In this document: piece by piece, positions 8,597-17,763 of the stretch
Numbering within the stretch: the stretch's first letter is position 1
How the letters are laid out: each line of letters opens with the position of its first letter
Assembly (NCBI RefSeq): GCF_021730615.1
Contig: NZ_JAJLMN010000001.1
Coordinates: 3,049,501-3,113,500 of the forward strand
DNA from: Lichenibacterium dinghuense
GTDB taxonomy: Bacteria > Pseudomonadota > Alphaproteobacteria > Rhizobiales > Beijerinckiaceae
DNA length: 64,000 bases
Reading direction: 5' to 3'
Notes under the pieces: generated by a model
The model's database searches: none
Told to the model about the DNA's origin: nothing
The model's input: only the letters and a program-made list of their open reading frames with translations
Translations under genes and position numbers: made by a program

Positions 8597-9304
8597 TCAG
8601 GCCGCCCCGCGCGATCCGCCGGTCACGGCTCCGACCCAGGGCAGCAGCGGCAGCGTGATCGTGCAATGGAGGCCGCCCGGCGTGAGGCGCACCTCCGGGG
8701 CGGCATTGATCTGGTAGCTCAGCGAGCGCTCGATGATCTCGGTCCCGAAGCCGCGCCGCGGCGGCTCCTCCGGCAGCCCCGACAGGCCGCTCTCGGTCCA
8801 GGCCCAGGTGAGGAGCGGCGCGTCCTCGCCGGCCGCGACGCCCCAGCTCACCTCGATCATGCCGTCCGGCACCGTCATGGCGCCGAACTTCACGGCGTTG
8901 ACGGCGAGCTCGTGCAGGACCAGGGCGAAGGCGCCGGCCGCGATGGGCTTGAAGGTGATCTCGGGCCCGGCGATCGAGGCGCGCTGGCCCTCGCCGATCG
9001 CCTGCGCCAGGAATTCATCGGCGACGAGCGCGTGGAGGCTCACCTCGCCCTCGCCCGGCCCGTTGGCGATGGCGTTCTGCACCCGGAGCACGGCGTCGAG
9101 CCGCCCGTCGAGATGCGCGGCATAGTCCTCGACGCTGTGACCGGTGTCGGCGGACCGGCGCACGAACTCGCGCACGGTCGACAGCGTGTTGCGCACCTGG
9201 TGCCGCAGCCCGCCCGGCGATCCCTGCCGCTCCAGGAGGCGGCGCAGGCGCGCGTTGTCGGCCTCCAGCTCCCTGATCCGCGCCCTCGAACCGTCGTCAG
9301 ACAT
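8597..9304 (-). CDS. HWE-family sensor histidine kinase
   Basis: About 235 residues with a short N-terminal coiled coil (ARIRELEADNARLRRLLERQ) and then a whole HWE kinase core: His box GLRHQVRNTLSTV, N box VLHELAVNAVKFGA, the diagnostic W-x-E in AWTESGL, and RGFGTEII as the glycine-rich lid. There is no sensor or membrane segment, so any input must come from a partner. Two starts are possible, 9304 (MSDDGSR) and 9316 (MGQRMS); neither has a strong ribosome site. Convergent with the receiver gene at 8179-8559, its likely partner. Confidence 0.85.
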   Translation of the reverse strand: MSDDGSRARIRELEADNARLRRLLERQGSPGGLRHQVRNTLSTVREFVRRSADTGHSVEDYAAHLDGRLDAVLRVQNAIANGPGEGEVSLHALVADEFLAQAIGEGQRASIAGPEITFKPIAAGAFALVLHELAVNAVKFGAMTVPDGMIEVSWGVAAGEDAPLLTWAWTESGLSGLPEEPPRRGFGTEIIERSLSYQINAAPEVRLTPGGLHCTITLPLLPWVGAVTGGSRGAA

Positions 9305-9460
9305 GCGCTGCCCCATCCCGTGTCGCGGCCATCTGTGATGCGATGTTCCGATGCTCTCGCCGGCCGTCGGAGCCGGCGCCGGATGCAGCCTTCGCGCGAT
9401 CGAATGGTCCGTCCGCGGTCGCGTCGCGGGGGAGCCGCCATCCGTGGTCCATGACGGCCC

Positions 9461-10198
9461 CTAGGCGGAAAGGTGCGCGAGGTCGTGGTCCGACCGCCGG
9501 TGGAGGTAGCCGGGATCGAACAGGGCGAGCCCTTCCAGGCCTTCCCGGTCGTGGATGACGAGCCGCTTGCTCCGCAGCTCGACCATCCCCCGGGCCTTCA
9601 GCTCCTGCAGGGTCCGGTTCACGTGCACGGTGGACAGGCCCATGGCGTCGGCGAGGTCGGACTGCGTGAGCGGGAGCTCGCAATCGGGCCCGTTCTGCCG
9701 CCCGATCACCTGAAGGCGGGTGGCGACCTCGCAGAACAGGTGGGCCAACCGCTCCGCGGCCGTGCGCCGGCCGAGGCTGACGGTCCATTCGCGCTGGATC
9801 TCGGCGCTGACCAGCATCTCCCAGTTCATGGCCTCGGCGAGCGCGAAGCTCCGGGCCGCCATGGCGCGGATGGTCGGCCCCGGCACCTTCGCCAGGGTGA
9901 CCGAGGTGATGGTCCCGAGCGACTGGTCCATCGTCGGCAGGAGGAAGACGTGGGGGTCGCACATGTCCCCCGGAAGCAGCAGGGACACGATCTGGCGCCG
10001 CCCGTCGAGCAGCACCTTGTAGCGGCAGGCCCAACCGTCCAACACGACGTTGACCACGTTGGGCTCGACGCCCTCGTGGATGATGTTCTCCCGCGGGCCG
10101 AGCCGGTGAGTCCTCTCGACTGCACTTTCCAGCATTCGCCGGTCGTCGGGCGAGAGGCGGACGAAGCTTTCCATCTTGCGCACGAACGGGTTCGACAT
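9461..10198 (-). CDS. Crp/Fnr-family transcriptional regulator
   Basis: A 245-residue regulator with an N-terminal cyclic-nucleotide-binding-like beta barrel (about 20-140, with ENIIHEGVEPNVVNVVLDGWA and SLLLPGDMCD) and a C-terminal winged helix (about 155-225) with LTQSDLADAMGLSTVHVNRTL as recognition region. It lacks the N-terminal cysteine cluster of oxygen-sensing FNR, so an Fe-S role is unlikely. This subgroup is abundant in Methylobacterium and Bradyrhizobium relatives, mostly with unknown ligands. Monocistronic; target unknown. Confidence 0.85.
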   Translation of the reverse strand: MSNPFVRKMESFVRLSPDDRRMLESAVERTHRLGPRENIIHEGVEPNVVNVVLDGWACRYKVLLDGRRQIVSLLLPGDMCDPHVFLLPTMDQSLGTITSVTLAKVPGPTIRAMAARSFALAEAMNWEMLVSAEIQREWTVSLGRRTAAERLAHLFCEVATRLQVIGRQNGPDCELPLTQSDLADAMGLSTVHVNRTLQELKARGMVELRSKRLVIHDREGLEGLALFDPGYLHRRSDHDLAHLSA

Positions 10199-10394
10199 GG
10201 GATATCGCTTCTCCTCCCGTCAGCTTGCCCACCCTCGCCGCGGTGTCCATCACATGGGTTATAGTTCGCACGGGGAGTAGCATATCGAGGCGATGCCTGT
10301 GACGGGCCCCCGTCGACCGGCTCGGGCCGCGGCTCGACGGCGGCGAGGACTTCGGACCGGCCTTCGCGGCCGGGCCGGTCAGCCGGCCGGCGCG

Positions 10395-10568
10395 TCAGGG
10401 ATGCCGCTTGGACCTGGCCGGCCTCAGGGCGTTGGCGATCCGCCACGTGATCGTGAACGACCACAGGCAGAGGGGCGCGACGGCGCCGGCCGCGACGCCG
10501 AGGCCCCAGCCGATCTGCTCCCACGGCCGCCACCGCTTCGGCGACATCGGTCCGCTGCCCAGGCTCAT
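10395..10568 (-). CDS. small single-pass membrane protein, unknown
   Basis: A 57-residue open frame starting MSLGSGPMSPKRWRPWEQ. It has one hydrophobic segment (WGLGVAAGAVAPLCLWSFTI) followed by a basic tail (RPARSKRHP), which suggests one transmembrane helix. I do not recognise a family. Codon third positions are GC-rich like those of true genes here. An upstream in-frame ATG at 10592 would add eight residues. Confidence 0.4.
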   Translation of the reverse strand: MSLGSGPMSPKRWRPWEQIGWGLGVAAGAVAPLCLWSFTITWRIANALRPARSKRHP

Positions 10569-10834
10569 GGTCTCGGGTTCCCGTGGGCGCACCGCGGCGG
10601 TGCGGAGAGGTCGCGTGTGGCCGCCGCGCCGCGCCCGGCCACCCCGCGCACAAGCTCACGGAATCCCTCCCTTGGCCAGGACCTTCCGCCGGCACTCCCG
10701 GGTGCCGCGATGCCGCACCGAAGCGCCGGTCGGGGGACGGGCGCGGAGCCGTTCATGGCTCTCTCACGCGATCCGTGCGAGGACGCGTCGCGGGCCCCGA
10801 GGCCCGACGCCGAAGATCCGAGAAGAACACATCC

Positions 10835-11083
10835 ATGAAGCTGACCCGAGCCGCCCTCTGCGCCGCCCTGATGCTGGCCGCCGTGCCGGCCTTCGCCGCC
10901 GGACCCATGAGCGACAAGGAGAAGATGCGCGCCCAAGCCGAGCACGACTGTTACGACGACGTGCAGAAGCTCTGCTCGGACGTCACCTCCGACGAGGACA
11001 AGGTGAAGTCCTGCATGAAGGCCCACCACGCCCAGCTCAGCCCGAAATGCGCCAAGGACTTCGACGCCGGCATGGGCAAGTAA
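10835..11083 (+). CDS. small exported Cys-rich repeat protein
   Basis: An 82-residue protein with a clear signal peptide (MKLTRAALCAALMLAAVPAFA, cleavage after AFA) and a mature part of about 60 residues with four cysteines: HDCYDDVQKLC, then SCMKAHHAQLSPKCAKDF. The spacing fits the cysteine-rich GLG1-type repeat found in short periplasmic proteins of alphaproteobacteria. GAGAAG precedes the ATG at good distance. Function unknown; two periplasmic disulfides are likely. Confidence 0.7.
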   Translation: MKLTRAALCAALMLAAVPAFAAGPMSDKEKMRAQAEHDCYDDVQKLCSDVTSDEDKVKSCMKAHHAQLSPKCAKDFDAGMGK

Positions 11084-11178
11084 TCAGATCGCGCCGGCCC
11101 CGGCCGGGGCCGGCGCCGCCGCAGGCCGCGCCTGCTCGGTCCGGCCCGCCCCGGGCCGATGAAGAGGGGACCACGCCC

Positions 11179-11835
11179 TTGAACGCTCTGACGTCCGTGC
11201 TGCTCGACCTCGACGGCACGCTGGTCGACTCGAAGCCCGGCATCGTGGCGAGCCACCACGCCGCCCTGCGCGAGCTGGGCCACGTGCCGGACCCCGGCAT
11301 CGACCTCACCTTCGTGATCGGCCCCGTGCTCGGGGACGTCATCGGGCAGGTGCTGGCTCCCTACGGGGAAACGCGCGCCGCCGAGGCCGTCGCGGCCTAC
11401 CGGCGCCACTACGCCGAGACCGGGATCTTCGACGTCGCGCCCTACGAGGGCGTGGCCGAGCTCCTGCCCGCCCTGACCGGGGCCGGCCTCCGCCTGTATC
11501 TGGCCACGTCGAAGCGCACCGCCTTCGCGGCGCGCATCCTCGACCACCTCGACCTCGCGCGCCACTTCGCCGGCATCTACGGCTCCGAGCCCGACGGCTT
11601 CCGCGACCACAAGCCGGAGCTCATCGCCGACATCATGCGGCGCCACGCCATCGCGCCCGGCACGGCCGTCATGGTGGGCGACCGCCGCTACGACATCGCG
11701 GGCGCCCACGCGAACGGCATCCGCGGGATCGGGGCCCTGTGGGGCTACGGCGGGCGGGCGGAGCTCGAAGCCGCGGGCGCCGACCTCCTGGCGTCCAGCC
11801 CGGCCGACCTCCGGACGGCGATCGCCGGGCGGTGA
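11179..11835 (+). CDS. HAD-family phosphatase (phosphoglycolate phosphatase-like)
   Basis: A 218-residue HAD subfamily IA hydrolase. Motif I is LLDLDGTLVDS (nucleophile and acid Asp), motif II is LATSK, motif III is the lysine in DHKPELI and motif IV is MVGDRRYDI. A small helical cap lies between motifs I and II. The start is the TTG at 11179, with AGAGGGGA eight bases upstream; no in-frame ATG is better placed. The substrate may be phosphoglycolate or another small phosphate ester; the sequence alone does not decide. Confidence 0.8.
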   Translation: MNALTSVLLDLDGTLVDSKPGIVASHHAALRELGHVPDPGIDLTFVIGPVLGDVIGQVLAPYGETRAAEAVAAYRRHYAETGIFDVAPYEGVAELLPALTGAGLRLYLATSKRTAFAARILDHLDLARHFAGIYGSEPDGFRDHKPELIADIMRRHAIAPGTAVMVGDRRYDIAGAHANGIRGIGALWGYGGRAELEAAGADLLASSPADLRTAIAGR

Positions 11836-12058
11836 GCCCGAGGATCCGGAGCAGGATCGGGCCGCAAACGTTGCAGTCTTCCCGTGATCGGCCGTCCCGC
11901 CTAAGCCGCGACAGGAAAAATCAATGCTAAAAGCGCGAACAGCCTCGAAATATGAGGAAGACGCGCGCTGTGGCCGTTGCATGACGGTGAGTACAGCCCC
12001 ATAGCTTGCTCAGGCCCGTCGCAAAGCGTGGCCGTTTCTGTAGCCCGCGAGCGAGAAG

Positions 12059-12583
12059 ATGAACGACAGCGCCGAAACGTTGCACCCGCATATCGAGACC
12101 ACGGCCGAGATCGTGGCGGCTTATGTTTCCCGCAACTCCGTCCCGATGGCGGAGCTGCCGAACCTGATCCGCAGCATCCACTCCTCGCTGTCGGCGCTCG
12201 GCGCTCCCCCGGTCGTCGAGGCGCCGGCCGCCCCGCTCGTGCCCGCCGTGCCGATCAAGAAGTCCGTCACCGACGAATACATCGTCAGCCTCGAGGACGG
12301 CCGCAAGTTCAAGTCGCTGAAGCGCTACCTCGCGACCTCGCATGGCATGACGCCCGCCGAATACCGCGCCAAGTGGGGCCTGCCGCCCGACTATCCGATG
12401 GTGGCCCCCGCCTATGCGGCGAAGCGCTCCGCCCTGGCCAAGACGATCGGCCTCGGGCGCAAGGCCGCCGACACCGCCGAGCCGGCCCCTGAGCCAGAGG
12501 CTCCGGCCGTCGAGGAGGCCGCGCCGCCGGCCGCCAACGACGCCGTCAAGAAGCCCCGCAAGCGCGCCACCAAGGCGGCCTGA
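12059..12583 (+). CDS. Ros/MucR-family transcriptional regulator without zinc ligands
   Basis: A 174-residue Ros/MucR protein. The signature region (about 70-125) reads SVTDEYIVSLEDGRKFKSLK then RYLATSHGMTPAEYRAKWGL, followed by PPDYPMVAPAYAAKRSALAK. In zinc-binding Ros proteins this region is CLECG...KRHL...H. Here both Cys are replaced (Ser, Asp) and the first His is Tyr, so it should be one of the zinc-free Ros folds known from Mesorhizobium. The C-terminal tail is Ala/Glu/Lys-rich. MucR proteins silence AT-rich DNA and control exopolysaccharide, motility and virulence genes. Convergent with corC. Confidence 0.85.
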   Translation: MNDSAETLHPHIETTAEIVAAYVSRNSVPMAELPNLIRSIHSSLSALGAPPVVEAPAAPLVPAVPIKKSVTDEYIVSLEDGRKFKSLKRYLATSHGMTPAEYRAKWGLPPDYPMVAPAYAAKRSALAKTIGLGRKAADTAEPAPEPEAPAVEEAAPPAANDAVKKPRKRATKAA

Positions 12584-12615
12584 CCCGCCCGGCCGCACCC
12601 GGCCTACGGAGAGGG

Positions 12616-12645
12616 GGATCGGCGCCCGACACCGGCGCCGCGATC
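12616..12645. terminator. hairpin between convergent mucR and corC
   Basis: GGATCGGCGCC (12616-12626) pairs with GGCGCCGCGATCC (12633-12645) across a short loop, with one small bulge. It lies between two converging genes. There is no T-run on either side, so if it ends transcription it is not a classical intrinsic terminator. Confidence 0.3.
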
Positions 12646-12757
12646 CTCCGCGCGACGGAAGAGGGGCCGGGCGCGACCGAGCCGATGCCGCGGACACCGC
12701 GCGCACCGCCTCCGGCCCGCCCGCCGTCCGGAACCGATGCCCGCCCGCGCCGGGCCG

Positions 12758-13762
12758 TCACGTCGCCCGATGGGGCGCCTGGAACGCTTCGACGTCCTCG
12801 ACGGGCTGCGCCGCCGCCGGCCCGCCCGTCCGCTCCGCGTCGTCGCGCGGGCGGATGCGCAGGCGCTTGACGCGGCGCGGGTCGGCGTCCAGCACCTCGA
12901 AATCGAAGTCCGGATGGCCCGTCACGACCTCGCCGCGGAGCGGCAGGTGCCCGCACAGCGCGGTGACGAGGCCGCCGACCGTGTCGATCTCCTCGGCGTC
13001 GTCGCCGACCGTGAGGTCGACCCCGACCGCAGCCGACACGTCGTCGAGGGCGGCCCGCCCGTCGGCCAGGAAGGTCCCGCCCGGCTCGGCCTCGATCAGC
13101 GGCGCTTCGTCCTCGTCGTGCTCGTCCTCGATGTCGCCGACGATCATCTCGACGATGTCCTCGATGGTCACGAGCCCGTCGGTGCCGCCGTATTCGTCGA
13201 TCACCAGCGCCATGTGGGTGCGCGACGCCTGCATCTTCCGGAGCAGGTCCAGCGCCTGCATCGAGGGCGGCACGAAGAGCACGGGGCGGATCACGTCGGA
13301 CAGGTCGAGCGGCGTCGCCAGCGTCACGGCCCCGCCCGGGCGGTCGCCGCCCTTCGGGTGGCCGCCGACGAGGATCTCCACGAAGTCGCGGATGTGGACC
13401 ATGCCGCGCGGGTCGTCGAGCGTGTCGCCGTGGGCCGGCAGGCGCGAATGCCCCGCTTCGCGGAATACGTTGAGCACCTCGCCCAGCGTCATGTGCTGGC
13501 CCACGGCGATGACGTCGGCGCGCGGCACCATGATGTCCTCGACGCGCAGCTCGTGCAGGCCGAGCACGTTGCGCATCATGGCGCGCTCCTGGACCGAGAA
13601 GGCGGCGTCCGCCCCCGTGTCCTCCAGAGCGTCCTCGATGTCGTCGCGGATCGACGCCGCGCCGAGCCCGAACACGGACCGCACCCGGTCGAACAGGCTC
13701 GCGCCGGGGGGAGGGGAGGCCTTGGCGCGCTTCGCGGCGGCCTCGCGGGCGCGGTCGTTCAC
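12758..13762 (-). CDS. corC: CorC/HlyC-type CBS-domain protein (cytosolic)
   Basis: A 334-residue cytosolic CorC/TlyC-like protein: a tandem CBS pair (about 65-210, with VEDIMVPRADVIAVGQ and ALVIDEYGGTDGLVTIEDI) followed by a CorC_HlyC transporter-associated domain (about 225-310). It has been linked to Mg/Co efflux and, in alphaproteobacteria, sits in the ybeY cluster. It starts at GTG 13762, whose bases overlap the ybeY stop (GTGA), so translation is probably coupled. Last gene of miaB-phoH-ybeY-corC; lnt, which often follows, is absent here. Confidence 0.85.
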   Translation of the reverse strand: MNDRAREAAAKRAKASPPPGASLFDRVRSVFGLGAASIRDDIEDALEDTGADAAFSVQERAMMRNVLGLHELRVEDIMVPRADVIAVGQHMTLGEVLNVFREAGHSRLPAHGDTLDDPRGMVHIRDFVEILVGGHPKGGDRPGGAVTLATPLDLSDVIRPVLFVPPSMQALDLLRKMQASRTHMALVIDEYGGTDGLVTIEDIVEMIVGDIEDEHDEDEAPLIEAEPGGTFLADGRAALDDVSAAVGVDLTVGDDAEEIDTVGGLVTALCGHLPLRGEVVTGHPDFDFEVLDADPRRVKRLRIRPRDDAERTGGPAAAQPVEDVEAFQAPHRAT

Positions 13763-14265
13763 GGCGCCGGCCTCACGGGGTCGGAGTCCCGCTCCGGCAC
13801 GGAGCCGGCATAGGGGTCGGGCAGGCCGAGCCGCGCCATGGCGCGCGTCTCCATCGCCTCCATGGTGTCCGCCTCGGCCTCGTCCTCGTGGTCCTCGCCG
13901 AGGAGGTGCAGCGTGCCGTGCACGACGAGGTGGGCGACGTGGTGCTCCACGGGCCGGCCCTCGGCCTCGGCCTCGCGCTTCACCGTGCCCCAGGCGAGGG
14001 CGATGTCGCCCAGCATCGCCTCGGCGCCGGGCCCCTCGGTCGGGAAGGACAGGACGTTGGTGGGCTTGTCCTTGCCGCGCCACTGCGCGTTCAGGGCGCG
14101 GATCGCGTCGTCGTCGCAGAACAGGCAGGACAGCTCGACGCCCTCGTCCGGCTCCACGCCGGCTTCGGCGAGCGCCGCCGCGGCGGCGCGCTCCACGAGG
14201 GCTTGCAGGTCGGGGATCGCCGCCCAGGACGGGTCCTCGACCGCGAGGTCGACCGTGAGGCTCAT
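13759..14265 (-). CDS. ybeY: endoribonuclease YbeY
   Basis: A 168-residue UPF0054 metalloprotein. The zinc motif H-x3-H-x5-H is seen as HGTLHLLGEDH near residues 115-125, and the central LSCLFCDDDAIRALNAQWRGK and PTNVLSFPTE are typical. YbeY acts in 16S rRNA 3'-end maturation and 70S quality control. ATGA overlaps join it to phoH upstream and a GTGA overlap to corC downstream. Confidence 0.95.
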   Translation of the reverse strand: MSLTVDLAVEDPSWAAIPDLQALVERAAAAALAEAGVEPDEGVELSCLFCDDDAIRALNAQWRGKDKPTNVLSFPTEGPGAEAMLGDIALAWGTVKREAEAEGRPVEHHVAHLVVHGTLHLLGEDHEDEAEADTMEAMETRAMARLGLPDPYAGSVPERDSDPVRPAP

Positions 14266-15407
14266 CGGCTCGGGGCCCGCGCCTCTCCGCGGGCGTCCTG
14301 CGCCGCCCTGTCGTAGGCCTGCACGATGCGGCGCACGAGGTCGTGGCGCACCACGTCGCCCTCGCGGAACTTCACGTGGCCGATGCCCTCGACGCCGGCC
14401 AGCAGGTTTACCGCCTCGGTGAGGCCGGACTTCTGCCCGGCCGGCAGGTCGGTCTGGGACGGGTCGCCGTTGATGATCATGCGCGAGCCCTCGCCGAGGC
14501 GCGTCAGCATCATCTTCATCTGCATGGAAGTGGTGTTCTGCGCCTCGTCGAGCAGGATCACGGCGTTGCTGAGGGTGCGGCCGCGCATGAAGGCGAGCGG
14601 CGCCACCTCGATTATGCCCGTCTGCATGCCGCGCTCGACCGTGCGGGCGTCCATGAACTCGTTCAGCGCGTCGTAGATGGGGCGCAGGTAGGGGTCGATC
14701 TTCTCGCGCATGTCGCCGGGCAGGAAGCCCAGCCGCTCGCCCGCCTCGACGGCGGGGCGCGACAGGATCAGCCGCTCGACCACGCCGCGCTCCAGCAGCG
14801 ACACGGCGTGGCCGACCGCGAGCCAGGTCTTGCCGGTGCCGGCCGGCCCTTCGGCGAAGACGAGCTCGTATTTCTTCAGGGCGCGCAGGTACAGGTCCTG
14901 CGCCACGGTGCGGGCCTTGACGCCGCCGCGCTTGCGGGTGCGGATCTCGTCGAAGACGAGGCGCTCGTTGACGGCCTCCGAGGCCTCCTTGGGGAACAGC
15001 GAGGCCTGCGTGGCCCCCTCCTCGATGGCGCCGTCGACGTCGCCGGGCGCGATCGACTCCCCGCGCTGGACGCGCGCGTAGAGGGCTTCGAGCACGCGGC
15101 GGGCGTGCTCGCAGGCCTCCGGCGCGCCCCGGACCACGATGTGGTTGCCGTTGGGGTTGGCCACCACGTTGAGCCGCCGCTCGAGCTTGGCGACGTTCTG
15201 GTCGTACTGGCCGAGCACGAGGGCGATGAGGCGGTTGTCGCCGAAGGTCAGCGTGACCTCGGCGCGCTCGGTGGCGCCGCCGAGCCCGTCGGCCGGCAGC
15301 CCGTCGGGGCCGAGCGAGGGGGCGGGATAGCGGGCCTGCCCGTCGAGGGGCGGCACGCCGCCGTCGCGGACGGAGCGGCGGACGGGTGTGCGATCGGGCG
15401 ACTTCAT
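14262..15407 (-). CDS. phoH: PhoH-family ATPase
   Basis: A 381-residue PhoH protein. A small KH-like N-terminal part (about 45-125) precedes the ATPase domain with Walker [14 protein letters not shown], Walker [13 protein letters not shown] and a motif ending [16 protein letters not shown]. PhoH ATPases are thought to act in RNA metabolism and commonly neighbour ybeY. It starts at ATG 15407, overlapping the miaB stop by four bases, and its own stop overlaps the ybeY start. Confidence 0.95.
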   Translation of the reverse strand: MKSPDRTPVRRSVRDGGVPPLDGQARYPAPSLGPDGLPADGLGGATERAEVTLTFGDNRLIALVLGQYDQNVAKLERRLNVVANPNGNHIVVRGAPEACEHARRVLEALYARVQRGESIAPGDVDGAIEEGATQASLFPKEASEAVNERLVFDEIRTRKRGGVKARTVAQDLYLRALKKYELVFAEGPAGTGKTWLAVGHAVSLLERGVVERLILSRPAVEAGERLGFLPGDMREKIDPYLRPIYDALNEFMDARTVERGMQTGIIEVAPLAFMRGRTLSNAVILLDEAQNTTSMQMKMMLTRLGEGSRMIINGDPSQTDLPAGQKSGLTEAVNLLAGVEGIGHVKFREGDVVRHDLVRRIVQAYDRAAQDARGEARAPSR

Positions 15408-16858
15408 GATGCCAGCCGCTCCAGGGCGGGGGTGGGGTCCTCGGCGGCCGGCCGACCGAGGTCGGGCAGGCGGCCGGCGAGCGAGTTGGGGCCGACCGAC
15501 AGGATGTCGACCGGCTGCACGGTGCCGATGAGCGAGGCCGGCCCTTCGAGGTGGACGGCCTGGAGGTAGGGCGAGCGACCGCCGAGCTGGCCGGGGTGGC
15601 GTCCCGGCTTCTCGATCAGCACGTCGAGCCGGCGGCCCACGGCCGAACGGTTGAACCGCTGCCGCTGCTCCTCCAGCAGGGCCTGCAGGCGGTGCAGGCG
15701 CTCGTCCATGACGGCGGCGGGGACGTGGTCCGGCAGGTCGGCGCCGGGCGTGCCGGGCCGCGGCGAATATTTGAACGAGAAGGCCGAGGCGAAGCCGACG
15801 CGCTCCACCAGGGCCAGCGTGTCGGCGAAGTCGGCTTCGGTCTCGCCCGGGAATCCGACGATGAAGTCCGACGACAGGGCGATGTCGGGCCGGGCCGCGC
15901 GGATCTCCCCGATCAGCGCCAGGTAGGAGGCGGCGTCGTGCTTGCGGTTCATGGCGTGGAGGATGCGGTCCGAGCCCGACTGCACCGGCAGGTGCAGGAA
16001 CGGCATCAGCGCCGGCAGATCGCGGTGGGCGGCGATCAGCTCCGCGTCCATGTCGCGCGGGTGGCTCGTCGTGTAGCGGATGCGGGCGAGGCCCGGCAGG
16101 TCGGCCAGGGTGCGGGCGAGGCCGGCGAGCGTCCAGGCGCGGCCGGCGGCGTCGATCCCGTGATAGGCGTTGACGTTCTGGCCGAGCAGCGTGACTTCGC
16201 GCACGCCGGCGTCGAGCAGCGCCCGCACCTCGGCCACGATCGCCTCGGGCGGGCGGGAGCTCTCGGCGCCCCGCGTGTAGGGCACCACGCAGAAGGAGCA
16301 GAACTTGTCGCAGCCCTCCTGCACGGTGACGAAGGCGGACACGCCGCGCGCGCGCGTCTTCGCGGCCGAGGGCGCGGCGAGGTGGTCGAACTTGCTCTCG
16401 ACGGGGAAGTCGGTGTCGACCACGCTCGCGCCGGCACGCGCACGGCGCACGAGGTCGGGCAGGCGGTGGTAGCTCTGCGGGCCGACCACGAGGTCGACGG
16501 CGCGCTGGCGGCGGATGATCTCGGCGCCCTCGGCCTGGGCCACGCAGCCCGCGACCGCGAGCGTGACCGGGCGCGCCGACGCTTCCTTCATCTCGCGGAT
16601 CTTGCCGAGCTCGGAATAGATCTTCTCGGCGGCGCGCTCGCGGATGTGGCAGGTGTTGAGCACCACGAGGTCGGCCTCCTCGAGGGTGCCGGTCTCGGCA
16701 TAGCCTTCGGGGGCGAGCGCGTCGGCCATGCGCGTCGCGTCGTAGGCGTTCATCTGGCAGCCGAAGGACCGGATGAAGAGCTTCAGCGGCCGGGTCTCGC
16801 CCTCTGCGGCAGGGGCGTCGACGGGGAGGCGGGGCTGCTGAAGGGTCGGGTCCGTCAT
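15404..16858 (-). CDS. miaB: tRNA-2-methylthio-N6-dimethylallyladenosine synthase MiaB
   Basis: A 484-residue methylthiotransferase. The UPF0004 domain (about 25-150) has cysteines in [15 protein letters not shown] and AVAGCVAQ for one [4Fe-4S] cluster. The radical SAM domain has CDKFCSFC for the second. A TRAM domain is at the C-terminus ([18 protein letters not shown]). It adds methylthio to i6A37 of tRNAs. First gene of the four-gene coupled cluster. An inverted repeat GGGATTTC...GAAATCCC lies about 45-80 bases upstream of its start. Confidence 0.95.
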   Translation of the reverse strand: MTDPTLQQPRLPVDAPAAEGETRPLKLFIRSFGCQMNAYDATRMADALAPEGYAETGTLEEADLVVLNTCHIRERAAEKIYSELGKIREMKEASARPVTLAVAGCVAQAEGAEIIRRQRAVDLVVGPQSYHRLPDLVRRARAGASVVDTDFPVESKFDHLAAPSAAKTRARGVSAFVTVQEGCDKFCSFCVVPYTRGAESSRPPEAIVAEVRALLDAGVREVTLLGQNVNAYHGIDAAGRAWTLAGLARTLADLPGLARIRYTTSHPRDMDAELIAAHRDLPALMPFLHLPVQSGSDRILHAMNRKHDAASYLALIGEIRAARPDIALSSDFIVGFPGETEADFADTLALVERVGFASAFSFKYSPRPGTPGADLPDHVPAAVMDERLHRLQALLEEQRQRFNRSAVGRRLDVLIEKPGRHPGQLGGRSPYLQAVHLEGPASLIGTVQPVDILSVGPNSLAGRLPDLGRPAAEDPTPALERLAS

Positions 16859-16903
16859 GGTCTCGCGGATTGCGCCGGGGCGGGCATGCCGCCCGGCATC
16901 TTA

Positions 16904-16935
16904 GGGATTTCCGGCGCCGATACGACCGAAATCCC
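16904..16935. promoter_or_regulatory. inverted repeat upstream of miaB
   Basis: GGGATTTC (16904-16911) and GAAATCCC (16928-16935) are perfect complements separated by 16 bases, in the 173-base gap between the antitoxin gene and miaB. It could be an operator or the end of the toxin-antitoxin transcript. No regulator can be named. Confidence 0.3.
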
Positions 16936-17031
16936 GGCCGGGAGGCCGGAAAACCGCCGCGCGCGGCGCCGCGCCCTTGAGATGTGCATGCGGACGGGGC
17001 TTCGGAAGGGGGGGAGGAGGCGCCCGCGGCG

Positions 17032-17430
17032 TCAGCCGTTCGCCGGCCCCACCACATCGTCGATCGCGATGCCGAGCGCGCCCGCCAGGGACCGGCAGGT
17101 GGCCACGCTGCCCGTCGCCCGGCCGGCCTCGATCTCGGCGAGATCGGCCGGGGAAACACCAGCGGCCACGGCGAGGGCCTCGGGGGACAAGTCCCTGTGC
17201 TCGCGCCAGATCCGCACCGGCGGCTCGCCGTCGAGCAGGCGCATCAGGAGTTCGACGGGGAGGTGGTCAGCGCGGGCCTCGACCCGTCCGAGCGCCTCTT
17301 CGCGAGCGTCGGCGGCGAACAGTGCCGCGGTGTCCTCGGCATCCTCCAGGGCAGCGATCAGCGCGTCATAGTCCGATGCCCGGAGAGTGACGGTATCCTC
17401 GGTCCGGGCGATGGGGCGGATTGCGTTCAT
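17032..17430 (-). CDS. Xre-type antitoxin with C-terminal HTH
   Basis: A 132-residue protein. The N-terminal half is acidic and helical (RASDYDALIAALEDAEDTAA). The C-terminal half is a helix-turn-helix of the Xre class (LSPEALAVAAGVSPADLAEI then EAGRATGSVATCRSLAGALG). It begins inside the stop of the toxin gene (ATGA), and toxin-first order resembles HigBA-like modules. The C-terminal half should bind the module promoter and the acidic half probably binds the toxin. The RelE/Xre assignment is from motif pattern. Confidence 0.75.
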   Translation of the reverse strand: MNAIRPIARTEDTVTLRASDYDALIAALEDAEDTAALFAADAREEALGRVEARADHLPVELLMRLLDGEPPVRIWREHRDLSPEALAVAAGVSPADLAEIEAGRATGSVATCRSLAGALGIAIDDVVGPANG

Positions 17431-17681
17431 CGATACACCTGATCTCGCTTCGCGATGCGGTCGACGATCATCTCTGACGCGGCGTGGTCCAGCCTGTAGA
17501 TGGCGCGCCAGTCCCCCTGCCTCACCCTGAAGCCGGGCTGGTCGGTCAATCGCCTGGCCCACGGATAGGTCCCCCGCGGGTCATCGGCCACCATGCGCAA
17601 CTTGGCGATCAGATCACGCGAGACCTCGGCCGGCGCTCTGAGGAGCGCCTTGCTCGCAGCCGGCGAGAAGATCAGCTTCAT
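17427..17681 (-). CDS. RelE/ParE-superfamily toxin
   Basis: An 84-residue protein with the RelE fold pattern: basic helices SKALLRAPAEVSRDLIAKL, then RRLTDQPGFRVRQGDWRAIY and the strand DRIAKRDQVYR at the end. RelE toxins are ribosome-dependent mRNA interferases and ParE toxins act on gyrase; the sequence does not separate them. It is coupled by ATGA to the Xre antitoxin. The module sits between rimI and miaB, where many Hyphomicrobiales carry a Fur-family gene. Confidence 0.75.
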   Translation of the reverse strand: MKLIFSPAASKALLRAPAEVSRDLIAKLRMVADDPRGTYPWARRLTDQPGFRVRQGDWRAIYRLDHAASEMIVDRIAKRDQVYR

Positions 17682-17763
17682 GCGCCATCGTCGCCGGTCT
17701 CAATCTTTGCTGCAACGGTCACGACGTCCGCAGCGGATGATCCGGCGATGTCGTCGAGCGTCG

